From positions 1-36,537 of the forward strand of contig CAINDP010000059.1 in the NCBI GenBank assembly GCA_903847405.1: a DNA stretch of 36,537 bases, given 5' to 3'. The stretch is from an uncultured Myxococcales bacterium (GTDB lineage: Bacteria; Myxococcota_A; UBA9042; DTJE01). Every line of letters starts with the position of its first letter. The first letter of the stretch is position 1. Below, one piece after another: positions 16,260-24,416 of the stretch. Position numbers and translations under genes: made by a program. The notes beneath the pieces were generated by a model, which searched no databases, was not told the DNA's origin, and saw only the letters and a list, made by a program, of their open reading frames with translations.

Positions 16260-16341
16260 CCCGCCCGAGCACGGAGGCGGAGGCATGGGATTGCGGATGC
16301 AATCTCATGCCGCAGACGGAGTCGACTCGGGCGCACTGAAG
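16260..16341 (+). ncRNA. 82-bp structured repeat, copy 2 (tandem)
   Basis: First of two tandem units, nearly identical to copy 3 and clearly related to copy 1 at 8940. The outer stem is CCCGAG/CTCGGG. The loop segments are ACGGAGGCGGA and AGACGGAGTCG. The inner 13-bp hairpin is GGCATGGGATTGC/GCAATCTCATGCC with a GGAT loop. The two loop strands resemble each other (ACGGAG then GCGGA or TCG), giving a pseudo-twofold internal loop. It begins directly after the stop of the hybrid kinase gene. Confidence 0.5.
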
Positions 16342-16422
16342 CCCGCCCGAGCACGGAGGCGGAGGCATGGGATTGCGGATGCAATCTCATGCCGCAGACG
16401 GAGTCGACTCGGGCGCACTTAA
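16342..16422 (+). ncRNA. 82-bp structured repeat, copy 3 (tandem)
   Basis: Second tandem unit, offset by exactly 82 bp from copy 2. The only difference seen is the tail CACTTAA in place of CACTGAA. The copy ends at the start region of the diguanylate cyclase gene, so the fold would include or abut the ribosome site (GGAG at 16424-16427). That placement suits translational control. Tandem arrangement is known for some riboswitches, but recent duplication alone would also explain it. Confidence 0.5.
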
Positions 16423-16433
16423 TGGAGCCATTC

Positions 16434-17324
16434 GTGAGGATCCTGATCGTCGAGGACAACCGCATGACCCGCCGCATGCTGGAGCGGTATCTCCAGGCGC
16501 TGGGCTACGAGGTCCTCCAGGCCTCGAGCGGCGAGCAGGCGCTGCAGTTGCACCGCCAGCACCGGGTGCCCTTCGTGATCACCGACTGGGAAATGCCCGG
16601 GATGAGCGGCCTGGAACTGGTGCGCCGCATCCGGGAAAGCCAGGACGGAACCTACACCTACGTCGTGTTCCTGACCGCCCGGGAGGGGAAGGCGGACCTG
16701 GTCACCGGCATCGGCGCCGGGGCCGACGACTACCTCCGCAAGCCCTTCGACAAGGACGAACTGGCCGTGCGCGTCCGGGCGGGGCAGCGGATCGTCGAAC
16801 TGCAGGAACGCCTGGAACGGGTGGCCGAAACCGACGCGCTGACGGGCCTGTGGAACCGCCGCGGCCTGGAGCGCTGGTTCGCGGATCCCCAGGGGGGGCC
16901 GCAACTGGCCGAGGAGGCGTTCGCCTTCGTGATCGGCGACATCGACCACTTCAAGCGCGTGAACGACGAAAGGGGGCACGCGGCCGGCGACGAGGTGCTG
17001 CGCCTGATCGCCGACAGCCTGGCGGCCGGCTTCCCGCCCGGGGCGCGCGTGGTCCGGGTGGGAGGGGAGGAATTCCTGGCGGTCTTCCCGGCGGCATCGG
17101 CGACGCTGGCCATGGCGGCAACGGAGGCCGTGCGGGCGACGGTGGAGGCCCGGCCGCTGGAAGTGGGTCACGGCGAGCCGCTGCGCCTGACCTGCTCGTT
17201 CGGCGTGTTCGTGGCGACGCCGGGCAGCGGGATCCCCGATCTGCAGGACGCCCAGTTCCAGGCCGACCGCGCGCTGTACCGTTCCAAGGCCGAAGGCCGC
17301 AACCGCGTGACGCTGGCGGACTAG
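16434..17324 (+). CDS. Response regulator with GGDEF domain (diguanylate cyclase)
   Basis: A 296-aa protein predicted to make c-di-GMP when phosphorylated. The receiver carries Asp51 (VITDWEMPG) and Lys103 (DDYLRKPFD). The GGDEF domain begins DALTGLWNRRGL, has the metal Asp169 (IGDIDHFK), and has an intact active loop GGEEF (210-214). The usual inhibitory RxxD site before the active loop is absent (PPGA in its place), so product inhibition may be lost. I prefer the GTG start at 16434, because GGAG lies 6 nt upstream and the product begins VRILIVEDN as most receivers do. An ATG at 16422, inside the repeat, lacks such a site. Its stop overlaps the stop of the opposite-strand kinase in a shared CTAG. 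Confidence 0.9.
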   Translation: MRILIVEDNRMTRRMLERYLQALGYEVLQASSGEQALQLHRQHRVPFVITDWEMPGMSGLELVRRIRESQDGTYTYVVFLTAREGKADLVTGIGAGADDYLRKPFDKDELAVRVRAGQRIVELQERLERVAETDALTGLWNRRGLERWFADPQGGPQLAEEAFAFVIGDIDHFKRVNDERGHAAGDEVLRLIADSLAAGFPPGARVVRVGGEEFLAVFPAASATLAMAATEAVRATVEARPLEVGHGEPLRLTCSFGVFVATPGSGIPDLQDAQFQADRALYRSKAEGRNRVTLAD

Positions 17325-19045
17325 CCCGGCTGCCCGTCCGCATCACCCACGGCATCCGCGTCGCCAAGAGCCGCACCGAGCACCCGCTCCAGTTCCTTGA
17401 CGCCGAAGGGCTTGCGCAACGCCCCGCGGAATCCGCACTTTCGATACTCGGCCAGCACCGGGTCGTCGGTGTAGCCGCTGGCCGCGACCGCGCGCACCTC
17501 GGGGTCGATGTCCAGCAGCCACCGCAATGCCTGCGCCCCGCCCATGCCCCCCGGAATCGTCAGGTCCAGGACCACGGCATCGAAACGGCGCCCGGCCGAA
17601 AACGCCGCCCGGTAGTGCTCCACGGCCTCGCCACCCTCCGCGACCGTTTCGGAATCGAACCCCAGTGATTGCAGCATCTGGGTCATGACGTCCCGGATTC
17701 CGGCCTCGTCGTCCAGGACCAGCACCCGTCCGGCCTTCCTCGCAGCCGCGGTCCCGGGTTCGGCCTTCTGCGGGAGCGCCTTGTCGGACGCGGGCAGGTA
17801 CACGGTCAGGGTCGAGCCTTTGCCCGGTTCGGACTCGACCCGTATCGCGCCCTCGTGGCGCAGGGTGATGGCGTGGCACGTGGCCAATCCCAGGCCCGTC
17901 CCCTGCTGCTTCGTCGAAAAGTAGGGGTCGAAGATCCGGTTCCGGATCGCCTCGGGGATGCCTTCCCCCTGGTCGCTGACCGCGATGCTGACATACCGAC
18001 GGCCGAGCACCAGGCCGGGAGTCACGCCCAGGTGCAGTCCCGAGGCGCAACGGATCGTCACCGTGCCCCCCTGGGGCATGGATTGGACCGCGTTCAACAC
18101 GAGGTTCTGGATCAGTCGGCTGATCTGTCCAATGTCCACCTCGACCGGTGGAAGTTCGGCGGGAATCTCGAAGCGGACCTGGGTTCGCGTGCCGTGTACC
18201 ACGAATCCTGCCGACTCCCGGATGGTTTCCTCGATCGAGGTGATTTCGCGAACCGGGGTCCCCCCCCGCGAGAACAGCAGCAGTTGCTGCGTCAGGTCCG
18301 CGGCGCGGGACAGGGCCCGCTCGGCCTCCCCCAGCCGGTGGTCCACGTTGAGCGGATCGTCCGGTTGCATGCGGGCCAGCGACACGTACCCGGTCGCCGC
18401 CATCAAGATGTTGTTGAAGTCGTGCGCGATCCCGCCGGACAGGGTGCCCAGCGACTCCAGTTTCCGGGAGGTCAGGACCTCGTCCTGGAGTTGCCTGCGC
18501 AGGGCTTCCTCCAGCTTCAGGCGATTGTGGAAGTACTGCAGGGACGCCATCAACACGACGGCGGTCGCCACGGTGTTCAGGCTGAGGAGGGGGCCCCGCA
18601 TGCCCTCCGAGAGCACGTTGGTCGGGACCAGGAACGGCTCCAGCGCCGTCATCCCGGCCACGAACACCAGCGAAACTCCCCACAGGGCCAGGCGCGCCCG
18701 TCCCTCCAGGAAGATCAGGGCGGAAATCGGCACCAGGGCCGTCCAGACGATGAAACCGCCCGACGGCACCAGCCCTCCCAGCAGGATCGTGTTCGCCGCG
18801 ATGATCGACAGGATCAGCAGGGCGATCACCAGGATCACCCGATCGATGCGGCCGCGCCCGGATCGGACGTACAGGAGGATCCCCAGGGTGAACGCCAGCG
18901 CAACGAACTCGACCGCCGCCAGCGACCACAGCCCCAGCAGGGCGTACACCCCGGCGAACAGCGCGATGGAGGCGGCGCCCAGCGCCAGCCAGCGAACCAG
19001 CGGATCGCGATGAACCTCTGCCCTGCCCGACGGCTCTTCCTGCAT
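17321..19045 (-). CDS. Membrane histidine kinase with C-terminal receiver
   Basis: A 574-aa sensor. Six or so hydrophobic helices fill residues 18-172 with only short loops, so the membrane bundle itself is the likely sensor. A coiled segment is followed by HisKA of the SGGIAHDFNN type (His208), a HATPase (NLVLNAVQSM, DQGEGIP, GTGLGLATC), and a C-terminal receiver (about 450-560) with acidic DDE, phospho-acceptor Asp in VVLDLTIPGG and Lys in ALRKPFG. This is the class common in Myxococcota and other former deltaproteobacteria. The ATG at 19045 has AGGGA upstream. It is divergent from the GMC oxidoreductase gene and ends convergently on the diguanylate cyclase gene. The stimulus is unknown. 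Confidence 0.9.
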   Translation of the reverse strand: MQEEPSGRAEVHRDPLVRWLALGAASIALFAGVYALLGLWSLAAVEFVALAFTLGILLYVRSGRGRIDRVILVIALLILSIIAANTILLGGLVPSGGFIVWTALVPISALIFLEGRARLALWGVSLVFVAGMTALEPFLVPTNVLSEGMRGPLLSLNTVATAVVLMASLQYFHNRLKLEEALRRQLQDEVLTSRKLESLGTLSGGIAHDFNNILMAATGYVSLARMQPDDPLNVDHRLGEAERALSRAADLTQQLLLFSRGGTPVREITSIEETIRESAGFVVHGTRTQVRFEIPAELPPVEVDIGQISRLIQNLVLNAVQSMPQGGTVTIRCASGLHLGVTPGLVLGRRYVSIAVSDQGEGIPEAIRNRIFDPYFSTKQQGTGLGLATCHAITLRHEGAIRVESEPGKGSTLTVYLPASDKALPQKAEPGTAAARKAGRVLVLDDEAGIRDVMTQMLQSLGFDSETVAEGGEAVEHYRAAFSAGRRFDAVVLDLTIPGGMGGAQALRWLLDIDPEVRAVAASGYTDDPVLAEYRKCGFRGALRKPFGVKELERVLGAALGDADAVGDADGQPG

Positions 19046-19174
19046 TCAGTCCCTGCCAAATCTGCTGCGATTTCGAGGATACCTGCCAACCGCAACGGCG
19101 ACAACCGCCCCGGCAGGATCTTCAAACACCGAACCGCTCGTGCTACGTTCCGCCTGTTCAACAGGAGCAGCAGC

Positions 19175-20608
19175 ATGGACGACCGGAACGTCGTGATCGT
19201 CGGATCCGGATTCGGGGGGGCCATTCCGGCCCTGCGGTTGGCGCAGGCCGGCCAAACGGTCCTGTGCCTGGAACAGGGCGAACGCCTGACGGAAAAGGAC
19301 TTCGTGCAGGACTGGTCCTTCAAGGCGCAGTCGCGGCTGTTCGTGACCTACACCTCGAAGGACTATCACGTCATCCTGCGGTACGGGCGGGGCCTGGGCG
19401 GCGGCTCGCTGACGTATGCCGCGGCGATGCTGCGCTCGCCGTCGGAAGTCTTCGAGTGGCGGGATCGGGACGGGTACCGCGTCTGGCCGGCCTCCGTCAC
19501 GCGGGCCGTCATGGACCCGTTCTACGAAAAGGTCGAGGCTGAAATGGACATCGTCCGGGCGTCGTGGGCGGACGTGCCGCGCGCCGGCGGCATCCTGGGA
19601 AAGATGCTGGCCGCCATGGGAAAGACCGCGGACCGGTCGATGTACCCCATCCACGACTGCCTCCAGTGCGGGTTCTGCATGTGCGGTTGCCCCTTCGGGC
19701 GCAAGAAGCACCTGGGCTTCAACTACATTCCGCGCGCCGAGGCCGCAGGGGCCGAATTCCGGGTGAAGTGCCGCGTGCACCACCTGGAACCCGACGGGTC
19801 CGGCTGGAAGGTCGCCTACTTCGACCCGTGGAACGTCCAGCGGATGGCCCGGGGCGAACGTGTGGTGCTGGCCGCAAGCGCCCTGGAAACACCCGGGATC
19901 CTGCTGCGGTCCAGACCGTGGATGAAGGACCTGCATCCGCAGGTCGGGAAGAACCTGAACCAGAACGGCGACGTGGCATTCCTGTGGCGCGTGCCGGAGT
20001 CGCTGGCTCCCACCTACCCGTTCATGGGGCGCAACAACGCGGGTGTCATCACCTATGCGTTCTGGGACGAGCACAAGATCACGATCCACCCGGGCGCCGG
20101 GCCGCCGGCGCTGGTGGCCGCGATGGACGTGTTCAGCGAAAAGGGCGAGCCCTCGGCGCCGATGGGCGTGCCGTTCAAGCACTACGTGCGCGACCACTAT
20201 GCGACGCACCTGTTCCCGTCGCTGGCCATCGGACTGGTGGACGGCGAGGGGACGGTGACGGTGGACGGAAACGGGGTCGTGCAGTTCGACCTGCCGCTGA
20301 CCGATCGGCTGAAGGCCTACATCGCCAGGGTCGCGGGCGTGGGGCAGCAGATTGCCGACGCGAACGGGGCCGAACTGCTGCGGACCGCGGGCGACAACTA
20401 CGAGCATGGCGATGCCCATCCCCTGGCGACGTGCCGCATCGGCGACGACGGGGAACGTGCACCCTGCACCCCCGACGGCGAACTGCGGTCGCATCCGGGC
20501 GTGTTCGTCAGTGACGGCGCGTCGGTCCCCGGCGGGACGGGCGTGAACCCGGCACACACGATCGCGGCGAATGCGGAACGCATCGCGGCGGTTCTGGCGG
20601 CGAAGTAG
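19175..20608 (+). CDS. GMC-family flavoprotein oxidoreductase
   Basis: A 477-aa FAD enzyme. The dinucleotide-binding motif is VVIVGSGFGGAIPALRLAQAG (split here only by numbering, residues 6-26), with GLGGGSLTYAAAM at about 73-85. A Cys cluster lies at 162-172 (Cys162, 165, 168, 170, 172; CLQCGFCMCGCPFG), like that in cholesterol-oxidase-type GMC proteins. The C-terminal NPAHTIAANAERI is the family's final FAD/active-site segment. It oxidises an alcohol group of an unknown substrate. No signal peptide is present. The next gene has a Tat signal, so export by hitch-hiking is likely. The ATG follows AGGAG at 8 nt; a small palindrome CTGTTCAACAG (19154-19164) covers that site. Confidence 0.88.
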   Translation: MDDRNVVIVGSGFGGAIPALRLAQAGQTVLCLEQGERLTEKDFVQDWSFKAQSRLFVTYTSKDYHVILRYGRGLGGGSLTYAAAMLRSPSEVFEWRDRDGYRVWPASVTRAVMDPFYEKVEAEMDIVRASWADVPRAGGILGKMLAAMGKTADRSMYPIHDCLQCGFCMCGCPFGRKKHLGFNYIPRAEAAGAEFRVKCRVHHLEPDGSGWKVAYFDPWNVQRMARGERVVLAASALETPGILLRSRPWMKDLHPQVGKNLNQNGDVAFLWRVPESLAPTYPFMGRNNAGVITYAFWDEHKITIHPGAGPPALVAAMDVFSEKGEPSAPMGVPFKHYVRDHYATHLFPSLAIGLVDGEGTVTVDGNGVVQFDLPLTDRLKAYIARVAGVGQQIADANGAELLRTAGDNYEHGDAHPLATCRIGDDGERAPCTPDGELRSHPGVFVSDGASVPGGTGVNPAHTIAANAERIAAVLAAK

Positions 20609-20620
20609 GGAGGGCTGACG

Positions 20621-21214
20621 ATGGACAGGCGGAACTTCCTGCGCACGGCCGGCGGCGGGTCGCTGGCGATGATCCTGGGAGCGGTGGCCGAATCGGTGGC
20701 CCGGGCGGGCGAGGTGGCCTGGGTGGGAACGCCGTTCGCGCGCGATCCGCTGGCGGGCTCGTGCCTGCTGCCCCTGGGCGATGTGGAACGCACGCTGGGG
20801 GCGATGCTGGATACCGTCGTGCCGGGACCGACGACGGACCCGGAGGGAACGGCCGGCGCCCTGGAAGCGTGCTCGATGAACATCCTGCTGGACGGGTCCT
20901 TCCCGTTCCGGCAATACGCGGACATGTTCGCGCTGGTCCTGGACGGGATCGCGACGGACGCCCACGGCGCCGCCTTCGCGGACCTGCCCTACGACCAGCG
21001 TCTGCAGGTGCTGGTGACCGCCCAGGACCAGTTGCCCATGCTGCGCCTGGCGTTCCGGGCGATCCGGTCGGCCTTTTTCGGCGGGGCCTACAACGGCATC
21101 GGGTTGCGATATGTCGGGTACCCCGGGCCGAACCTGGGCTGGCGACACGTTCCCGAGTCGTCGTTCCGGGTGGCGGTCTGCGAGGAGCGGACCCAGACGG
21201 GGTGGATGCCATGA
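20621..21214 (+). CDS. Tat-exported small subunit of a GMC dehydrogenase
   Basis: A 197-aa protein with a twin-arginine leader (RRNFLR at 3-8, then GGGSLAMILGAVAESVARAG). The mature part (conserved-looking PLGDVERTLGAMLDTVVPG and a helical middle) resembles the gluconate 2-dehydrogenase subunit 3 family. In that family the small subunit carries the Tat signal and takes the folded flavoprotein across the membrane with it. The gene lies 12 nt after the GMC gene and overlaps the cytochrome gene by 4 nt (ATGA), as expected of a three-part complex. The Tat motif is seen directly; the family assignment is by weak pattern and context. The alternative is an unrelated Tat substrate. Confidence 0.75.
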   Translation: MDRRNFLRTAGGGSLAMILGAVAESVARAGEVAWVGTPFARDPLAGSCLLPLGDVERTLGAMLDTVVPGPTTDPEGTAGALEACSMNILLDGSFPFRQYADMFALVLDGIATDAHGAAFADLPYDQRLQVLVTAQDQLPMLRLAFRAIRSAFFGGAYNGIGLRYVGYPGPNLGWRHVPESSFRVAVCEERTQTGWMP

Positions 21215-22161
21215 AGTCGATGCAACGGATCGGAAACCGGCGTCCGTGGGCCTGGACGCTGGCGCTCCTGCTGGTGGCGGGATGCGGCGGGTCGGCCGGC
21301 GGCCAACCGGACGCGGTGGACGTGCCCTCCGACGTGACCGCAACGCCCGAAATCCCGGTGCTGGTGAAGGAGTGCGGGACGTGCCACGACCTGGCCGCGC
21401 TGACCGAACCCGGGACCGGCGCGGGGATGGCGCCGGGGGCCTGGGCGGCAACGGCAGCCGAGGGGGTTGTGCGCGTGGATCCGCTGTTCCCCGAACCGGG
21501 CACGTGGTGGGGTTCGCCCTGGCCCCGGCGAGGCGTCCATCCTGCGGGGGGGGAATGTGCGACGTGCCACCCCCTGGCGGCCGACGGCACGGGCCACGGC
21601 CTGCGGCTGTACCCGTCGCCGGCAAAGGCCTTCCAGGGCGCGATGGACTGCGCGCCGGCGTGCCACGGGTGGGTCGACGTCGGGACGGACCCGGCAGGCT
21701 TCCCGGGTGCAGACGGCGTGCCGGCCGTGACCGGCGCCCTGCGACCCGGCGCCCTGCTGACCGCGGGGGACAACGCCCACTCGACGCTGTGGCGCCAGGG
21801 GGCCCGGCCGACGGCACAGGCCGGTTTCCGCATCACGGCGTTCGGACCGGGGTGCGGAGGGTGCCACAACCTCATGTCCGAAGACCACGGGGCGACGCTG
21901 GGCTGCCTGGACTGCCACGACTTCCAGTCGGACTCGTCGGCAATCCACACGGCCCACGTGGCGACCATCGCCGACCACCAGGGCCGGTTCGATCCCCAGG
22001 GGGCGGCGGCCGGCATCACGGCCTGCAGTTACTGCCACGAGGGCGAGGCGACCGGCCCCACGGAACGCAGCCGCCGCGCCTGCCACAACTGCCACCTGTC
22101 GGGACACGCTCCGGTGGCGGCCGACGGCATGCCCCAGTTCTGGCCCGCGGCGACGGACTAG
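21211..22161 (+). CDS. Seven-haem c-type cytochrome lipoprotein
   Basis: A 316-aa outer-surface or periplasmic cytochrome. The signal peptide ends in lipobox LVAGC (Cys25). Covalent haem sites are CGTCH (55-59), CATCH (116-120), CAPACH (147-152, a CX3CH variant), CGGCH (215-219), CLDCH (232-236), CSYCH (272-276) and CHNCH (291-295). That makes six standard sites and one with an extra residue. It would take electrons from the GMC flavoprotein and pass them on to the respiratory chain or to an external acceptor. The start overlaps the Tat subunit gene (ATGA). No similar small triheme gluconate-dehydrogenase cytochrome layout is evident, so the partner type is unusual. Haem number is read from motifs, not proven. 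Confidence 0.88.
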   Translation: MKSMQRIGNRRPWAWTLALLLVAGCGGSAGGQPDAVDVPSDVTATPEIPVLVKECGTCHDLAALTEPGTGAGMAPGAWAATAAEGVVRVDPLFPEPGTWWGSPWPRRGVHPAGGECATCHPLAADGTGHGLRLYPSPAKAFQGAMDCAPACHGWVDVGTDPAGFPGADGVPAVTGALRPGALLTAGDNAHSTLWRQGARPTAQAGFRITAFGPGCGGCHNLMSEDHGATLGCLDCHDFQSDSSAIHTAHVATIADHQGRFDPQGAAAGITACSYCHEGEATGPTERSRRACHNCHLSGHAPVAADGMPQFWPAATD

Positions 22162-22425
22162 GATCCCGGCCGGGCTCCTGGACCGATCGATCACGGCGCG
22201 GCCGACTGCGTTTTTCGCTGAATGTCTCCGCATCATTTTGAATGCCGGACTCCTTCTGATGGATGCCGTTCCCGTCCGGCCATCCGGCTTCACCGTACAA
22301 GCCTCCGTATTCCCATGGATCCGTCTGTGGCCCGCAACTTGCTGCTGGTGATGCTTCGGAACCGCGGTTTTTCACCACCCGGCGCCTCCGGGGGCGACCG
22401 CAGGCGCAGGCCGAGGACAGTGGGA
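22162..22425. other. 264-bp intergenic region before the ABC transporter
   Basis: The region has a GC-rich start with CGGCGCGGCCG (a 4-bp stem) and TTTTT a few bases later, too weak to call a terminator. An AT-richer middle (about 22210-22245) may hold a promoter, but no good -35/-10 pair stands out. If the transporter used the ATG at 22315 rather than 22426, the last 110 bp would be coding for a basic N-terminal tail. I see no other gene or RNA in it. Confidence 0.4.
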
Positions 22426-24126
22426 ATGCATCGATTCGGCCGGGGACTCTGGAAGCGCTTCTGGTTGCTGGCCAGACCCTACTGGGTTTCGGAGGAGAAA
22501 TGGGTGGCCTTCGGGCTGCTGGCGCTGCTGCTGGCGGTGCTGCTGGGCGAAACCGGGTTCGCGGTGCTGTTCAACCAGCAGACCGGGGAATTCACGTCGG
22601 CGCTGGCGGACAAGGACGCCGACCGGTTCTGGACCTCCATCATCTTCTTCATGGGCCTGCTGATCGTCGCCGTCCCCATCTACGCGTTCTACTACTTCAT
22701 CCGGGACAAGCTGGCCATCCGGTGGCGACGCTGGATGACGAACCGCTTCCTGGGGGAGTATTTCGGCAACCGGGCGTTCTACGAACTGACGGCGAACCGC
22801 GACATCGACAACCCGGACCAGCGGATCGCCGAGGACATCAACACGTTCACCCAGAAATCGCTGAGCTTCCTGATGATCGCGGCAGGGGCGTTCCTGCAGT
22901 TGATCGCGTTCAGCGGGGTCCTGTGGTCCATTTCCCGGTGGCTGGTCCTGTTCCTGCTCCTGTACGCCGCCGCCGGCACGGCCATCACGTTCCTGGTGTT
23001 CGGGCATGCGATGATCGGACTGAATTTCCAGCAGTTGCGACGCGAGGCCGACTTCCGCTTCAGCCTGGTGCGCATCCGCGAGAACGCGGAATCCATCGCG
23101 TTCTACCGGGGGGAAGCCGAGGAATCCGCCCGGGTCAAGCGGCGCTTCGCCGAGGTGTTCACCGTCTTCAACAAGCTGATCCGGTGGACGTTGAGCCTGA
23201 GCCTGTTCCAGTACGGGTACGGCTTCGTCACCATCATCCTGCCCAGCGTGATCATCGCGCCGCGGGTTCTGAGCGGCGAACTGGAAGTCGGCAGCGTGGT
23301 CCAGGCCGCCGGTGCCTTCGCCGCGATGCTGGCCGCGCTGACCGTGTTCGTGGACAACTTCGACAGCCTCAGCAGGTTCGCGGCCGGGATCGAGCGACTG
23401 GACGCATTCTCCAACACCCTGAAGGTGCATTCGGCGTCCAGCAAGGCCGGTCCCGTGATCTCGCGGGTGGAGGACTGCCCGCTGTCGCTGGACAACCTGA
23501 CCCTGCACACCCCCAACTACCAGCGAATCCTGGTGAAGGACCTGTCGGTTTCCGTCAAGGCGGGGGAGGGCCTGCTGATCGTCGGGGAAAGCGGTGGCGG
23601 CAAGAGTTCCCTGCTGCGCGCCGTCGCCGGGATCTGGAATTCCGGGGCGGGCACCATCGTGCGCCCGAGACTGGAGGAGATGCTGTTCCTGCCCCAGCAC
23701 GCCTACATGATCCTGGGCGACCTGCGCAGCCAGTTGCACTATCCCATGAAGGACCGGAGGTTTTCGGACCAGGAACTGCTGGCGGTGCTGAAGGCCGTGA
23801 ACCTTTCGGGCGTCGCGGAGCGCTTCGGCGGCCTGGACGTCGAACTGGATTTCAGCAAGGTCCTGTCCCTGGGGGAGCAGCAGCGCCTGGCCTTCGCGCG
23901 GCTGCTGCTGGGCAAGCCCCGGTACGCGATCCTGGACGAGGCCACCAGCGCCCTGGACGTGGAAAACGAGGAAAACCTGTACAGCCAGATCGACGCGGCC
24001 ACGACCACGCTGGTCAGCGTCAGCCACCGTTCCACGGTCCTGAAGTACCACAGCCAGGTGCTGGAACTGGACGGCCTGGGAGGGTGGCGGCTGTGCCTTG
24101 CCGGGGACTACCGCTTCCGCCAGTGA
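22426..24126 (+). CDS. ABC transporter, fused membrane and ATPase (SbmA/YddA/ABCD type)
   Basis: A 566-aa half-transporter. The membrane domain (about 1-320) has six helices and the marks of the ABC_membrane_2 family (WRRWMTNRFLGEYF, DNPDQRIAEDI, ESIAFYRGE), seen in YddA, Rv1819c and peroxisomal ABCD proteins. The ATPase domain has Walker A GESGGGKSS, signature LSLGEQQRLAFARLLL, Walker B YAILDEATSALD and the switch His in VSVSHR. Relatives move cobalamin, peptides, fatty acyl-CoA or antibiotics; the substrate here is not known. I chose the ATG at 22426, where GAGGA lies 8-9 nt upstream and the product begins at the family's usual place. In-frame ATGs at 22315 and 22351 would add an Arg-rich tail. 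Confidence 0.9.
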   Translation: MHRFGRGLWKRFWLLARPYWVSEEKWVAFGLLALLLAVLLGETGFAVLFNQQTGEFTSALADKDADRFWTSIIFFMGLLIVAVPIYAFYYFIRDKLAIRWRRWMTNRFLGEYFGNRAFYELTANRDIDNPDQRIAEDINTFTQKSLSFLMIAAGAFLQLIAFSGVLWSISRWLVLFLLLYAAAGTAITFLVFGHAMIGLNFQQLRREADFRFSLVRIRENAESIAFYRGEAEESARVKRRFAEVFTVFNKLIRWTLSLSLFQYGYGFVTIILPSVIIAPRVLSGELEVGSVVQAAGAFAAMLAALTVFVDNFDSLSRFAAGIERLDAFSNTLKVHSASSKAGPVISRVEDCPLSLDNLTLHTPNYQRILVKDLSVSVKAGEGLLIVGESGGGKSSLLRAVAGIWNSGAGTIVRPRLEEMLFLPQHAYMILGDLRSQLHYPMKDRRFSDQELLAVLKAVNLSGVAERFGGLDVELDFSKVLSLGEQQRLAFARLLLGKPRYAILDEATSALDVENEENLYSQIDAATTTLVSVSHRSTVLKYHSQVLELDGLGGWRLCLAGDYRFRQ

Positions 24127-24187
24127 AGTGGACGGCGGGGGCGCAAGGACGTGTTGTTTCGGGCCCATCGGCCTGGAGGTCGCGAGC

Positions 24188-24394
24188 ATGGAACAGAATC
24201 CCTGTCGGTGTCGGAGCGAAACGGAGGACGATTGCGCCTGCGGAAGACAGTCCAGGGAAACCTGGGCGGGGCAGGGGCCCGGCGGCGCCCGGTTGGTGTC
24301 CTACCTGTGCGAGTGCGGTCATTTCTGGTTCCGGGTGGAACCCCTGGGCCGTTCCGTCACGAAGCCCCTGGCGCGGCGTGATCCGCCCCCGTGA
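24188..24394 (+). CDS. Small Cys-rich protein, 68 aa
   Basis: A short gene with a good ribosome site (GGAGG, 8 nt before the ATG). The product has two Cys clusters, CRCRSETEDDCACG near the start and YLCECGHFWF in the middle, which suggests a bound zinc ion or disulfides; no signal peptide is present. It lies 61 nt after the transporter gene and may be co-transcribed. I do not recognise a family. The convergent FadL-like gene ends 22 nt further on. A chance ORF cannot be ruled out, but the ribosome site and the non-random Cys spacing favour a real gene. Confidence 0.5.
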   Translation: MEQNPCRCRSETEDDCACGRQSRETWAGQGPGGARLVSYLCECGHFWFRVEPLGRSVTKPLARRDPPP

Positions 24395-24416
24395 GCGACG
24401 GTGTGCGGACGGGCGG

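Noticed and set aside
16260-16422. c-di-GMP-I (GEMM) riboswitch before the diguanylate cyclase
   Set aside because: The conserved GEMM segments (GGGCAAACC type and GACGCAAAGCC type) are missing. The fold and loops differ, so only an unassigned structured element is reported.
16389-16433. Longer N-terminus of the REC-GGDEF protein read through the repeat
   Set aside because: It lies inside the structured repeat, has no ribosome site, and would put extra residues before the usual first strand of the receiver. The GTG at 16434 has GGAG at 6 nt.
22190-22216. Intrinsic terminator after the cytochrome gene
   Set aside because: The stem (CGGC/GCCG) is only 4 bp and is separated from the T-run by six bases, too weak to call.
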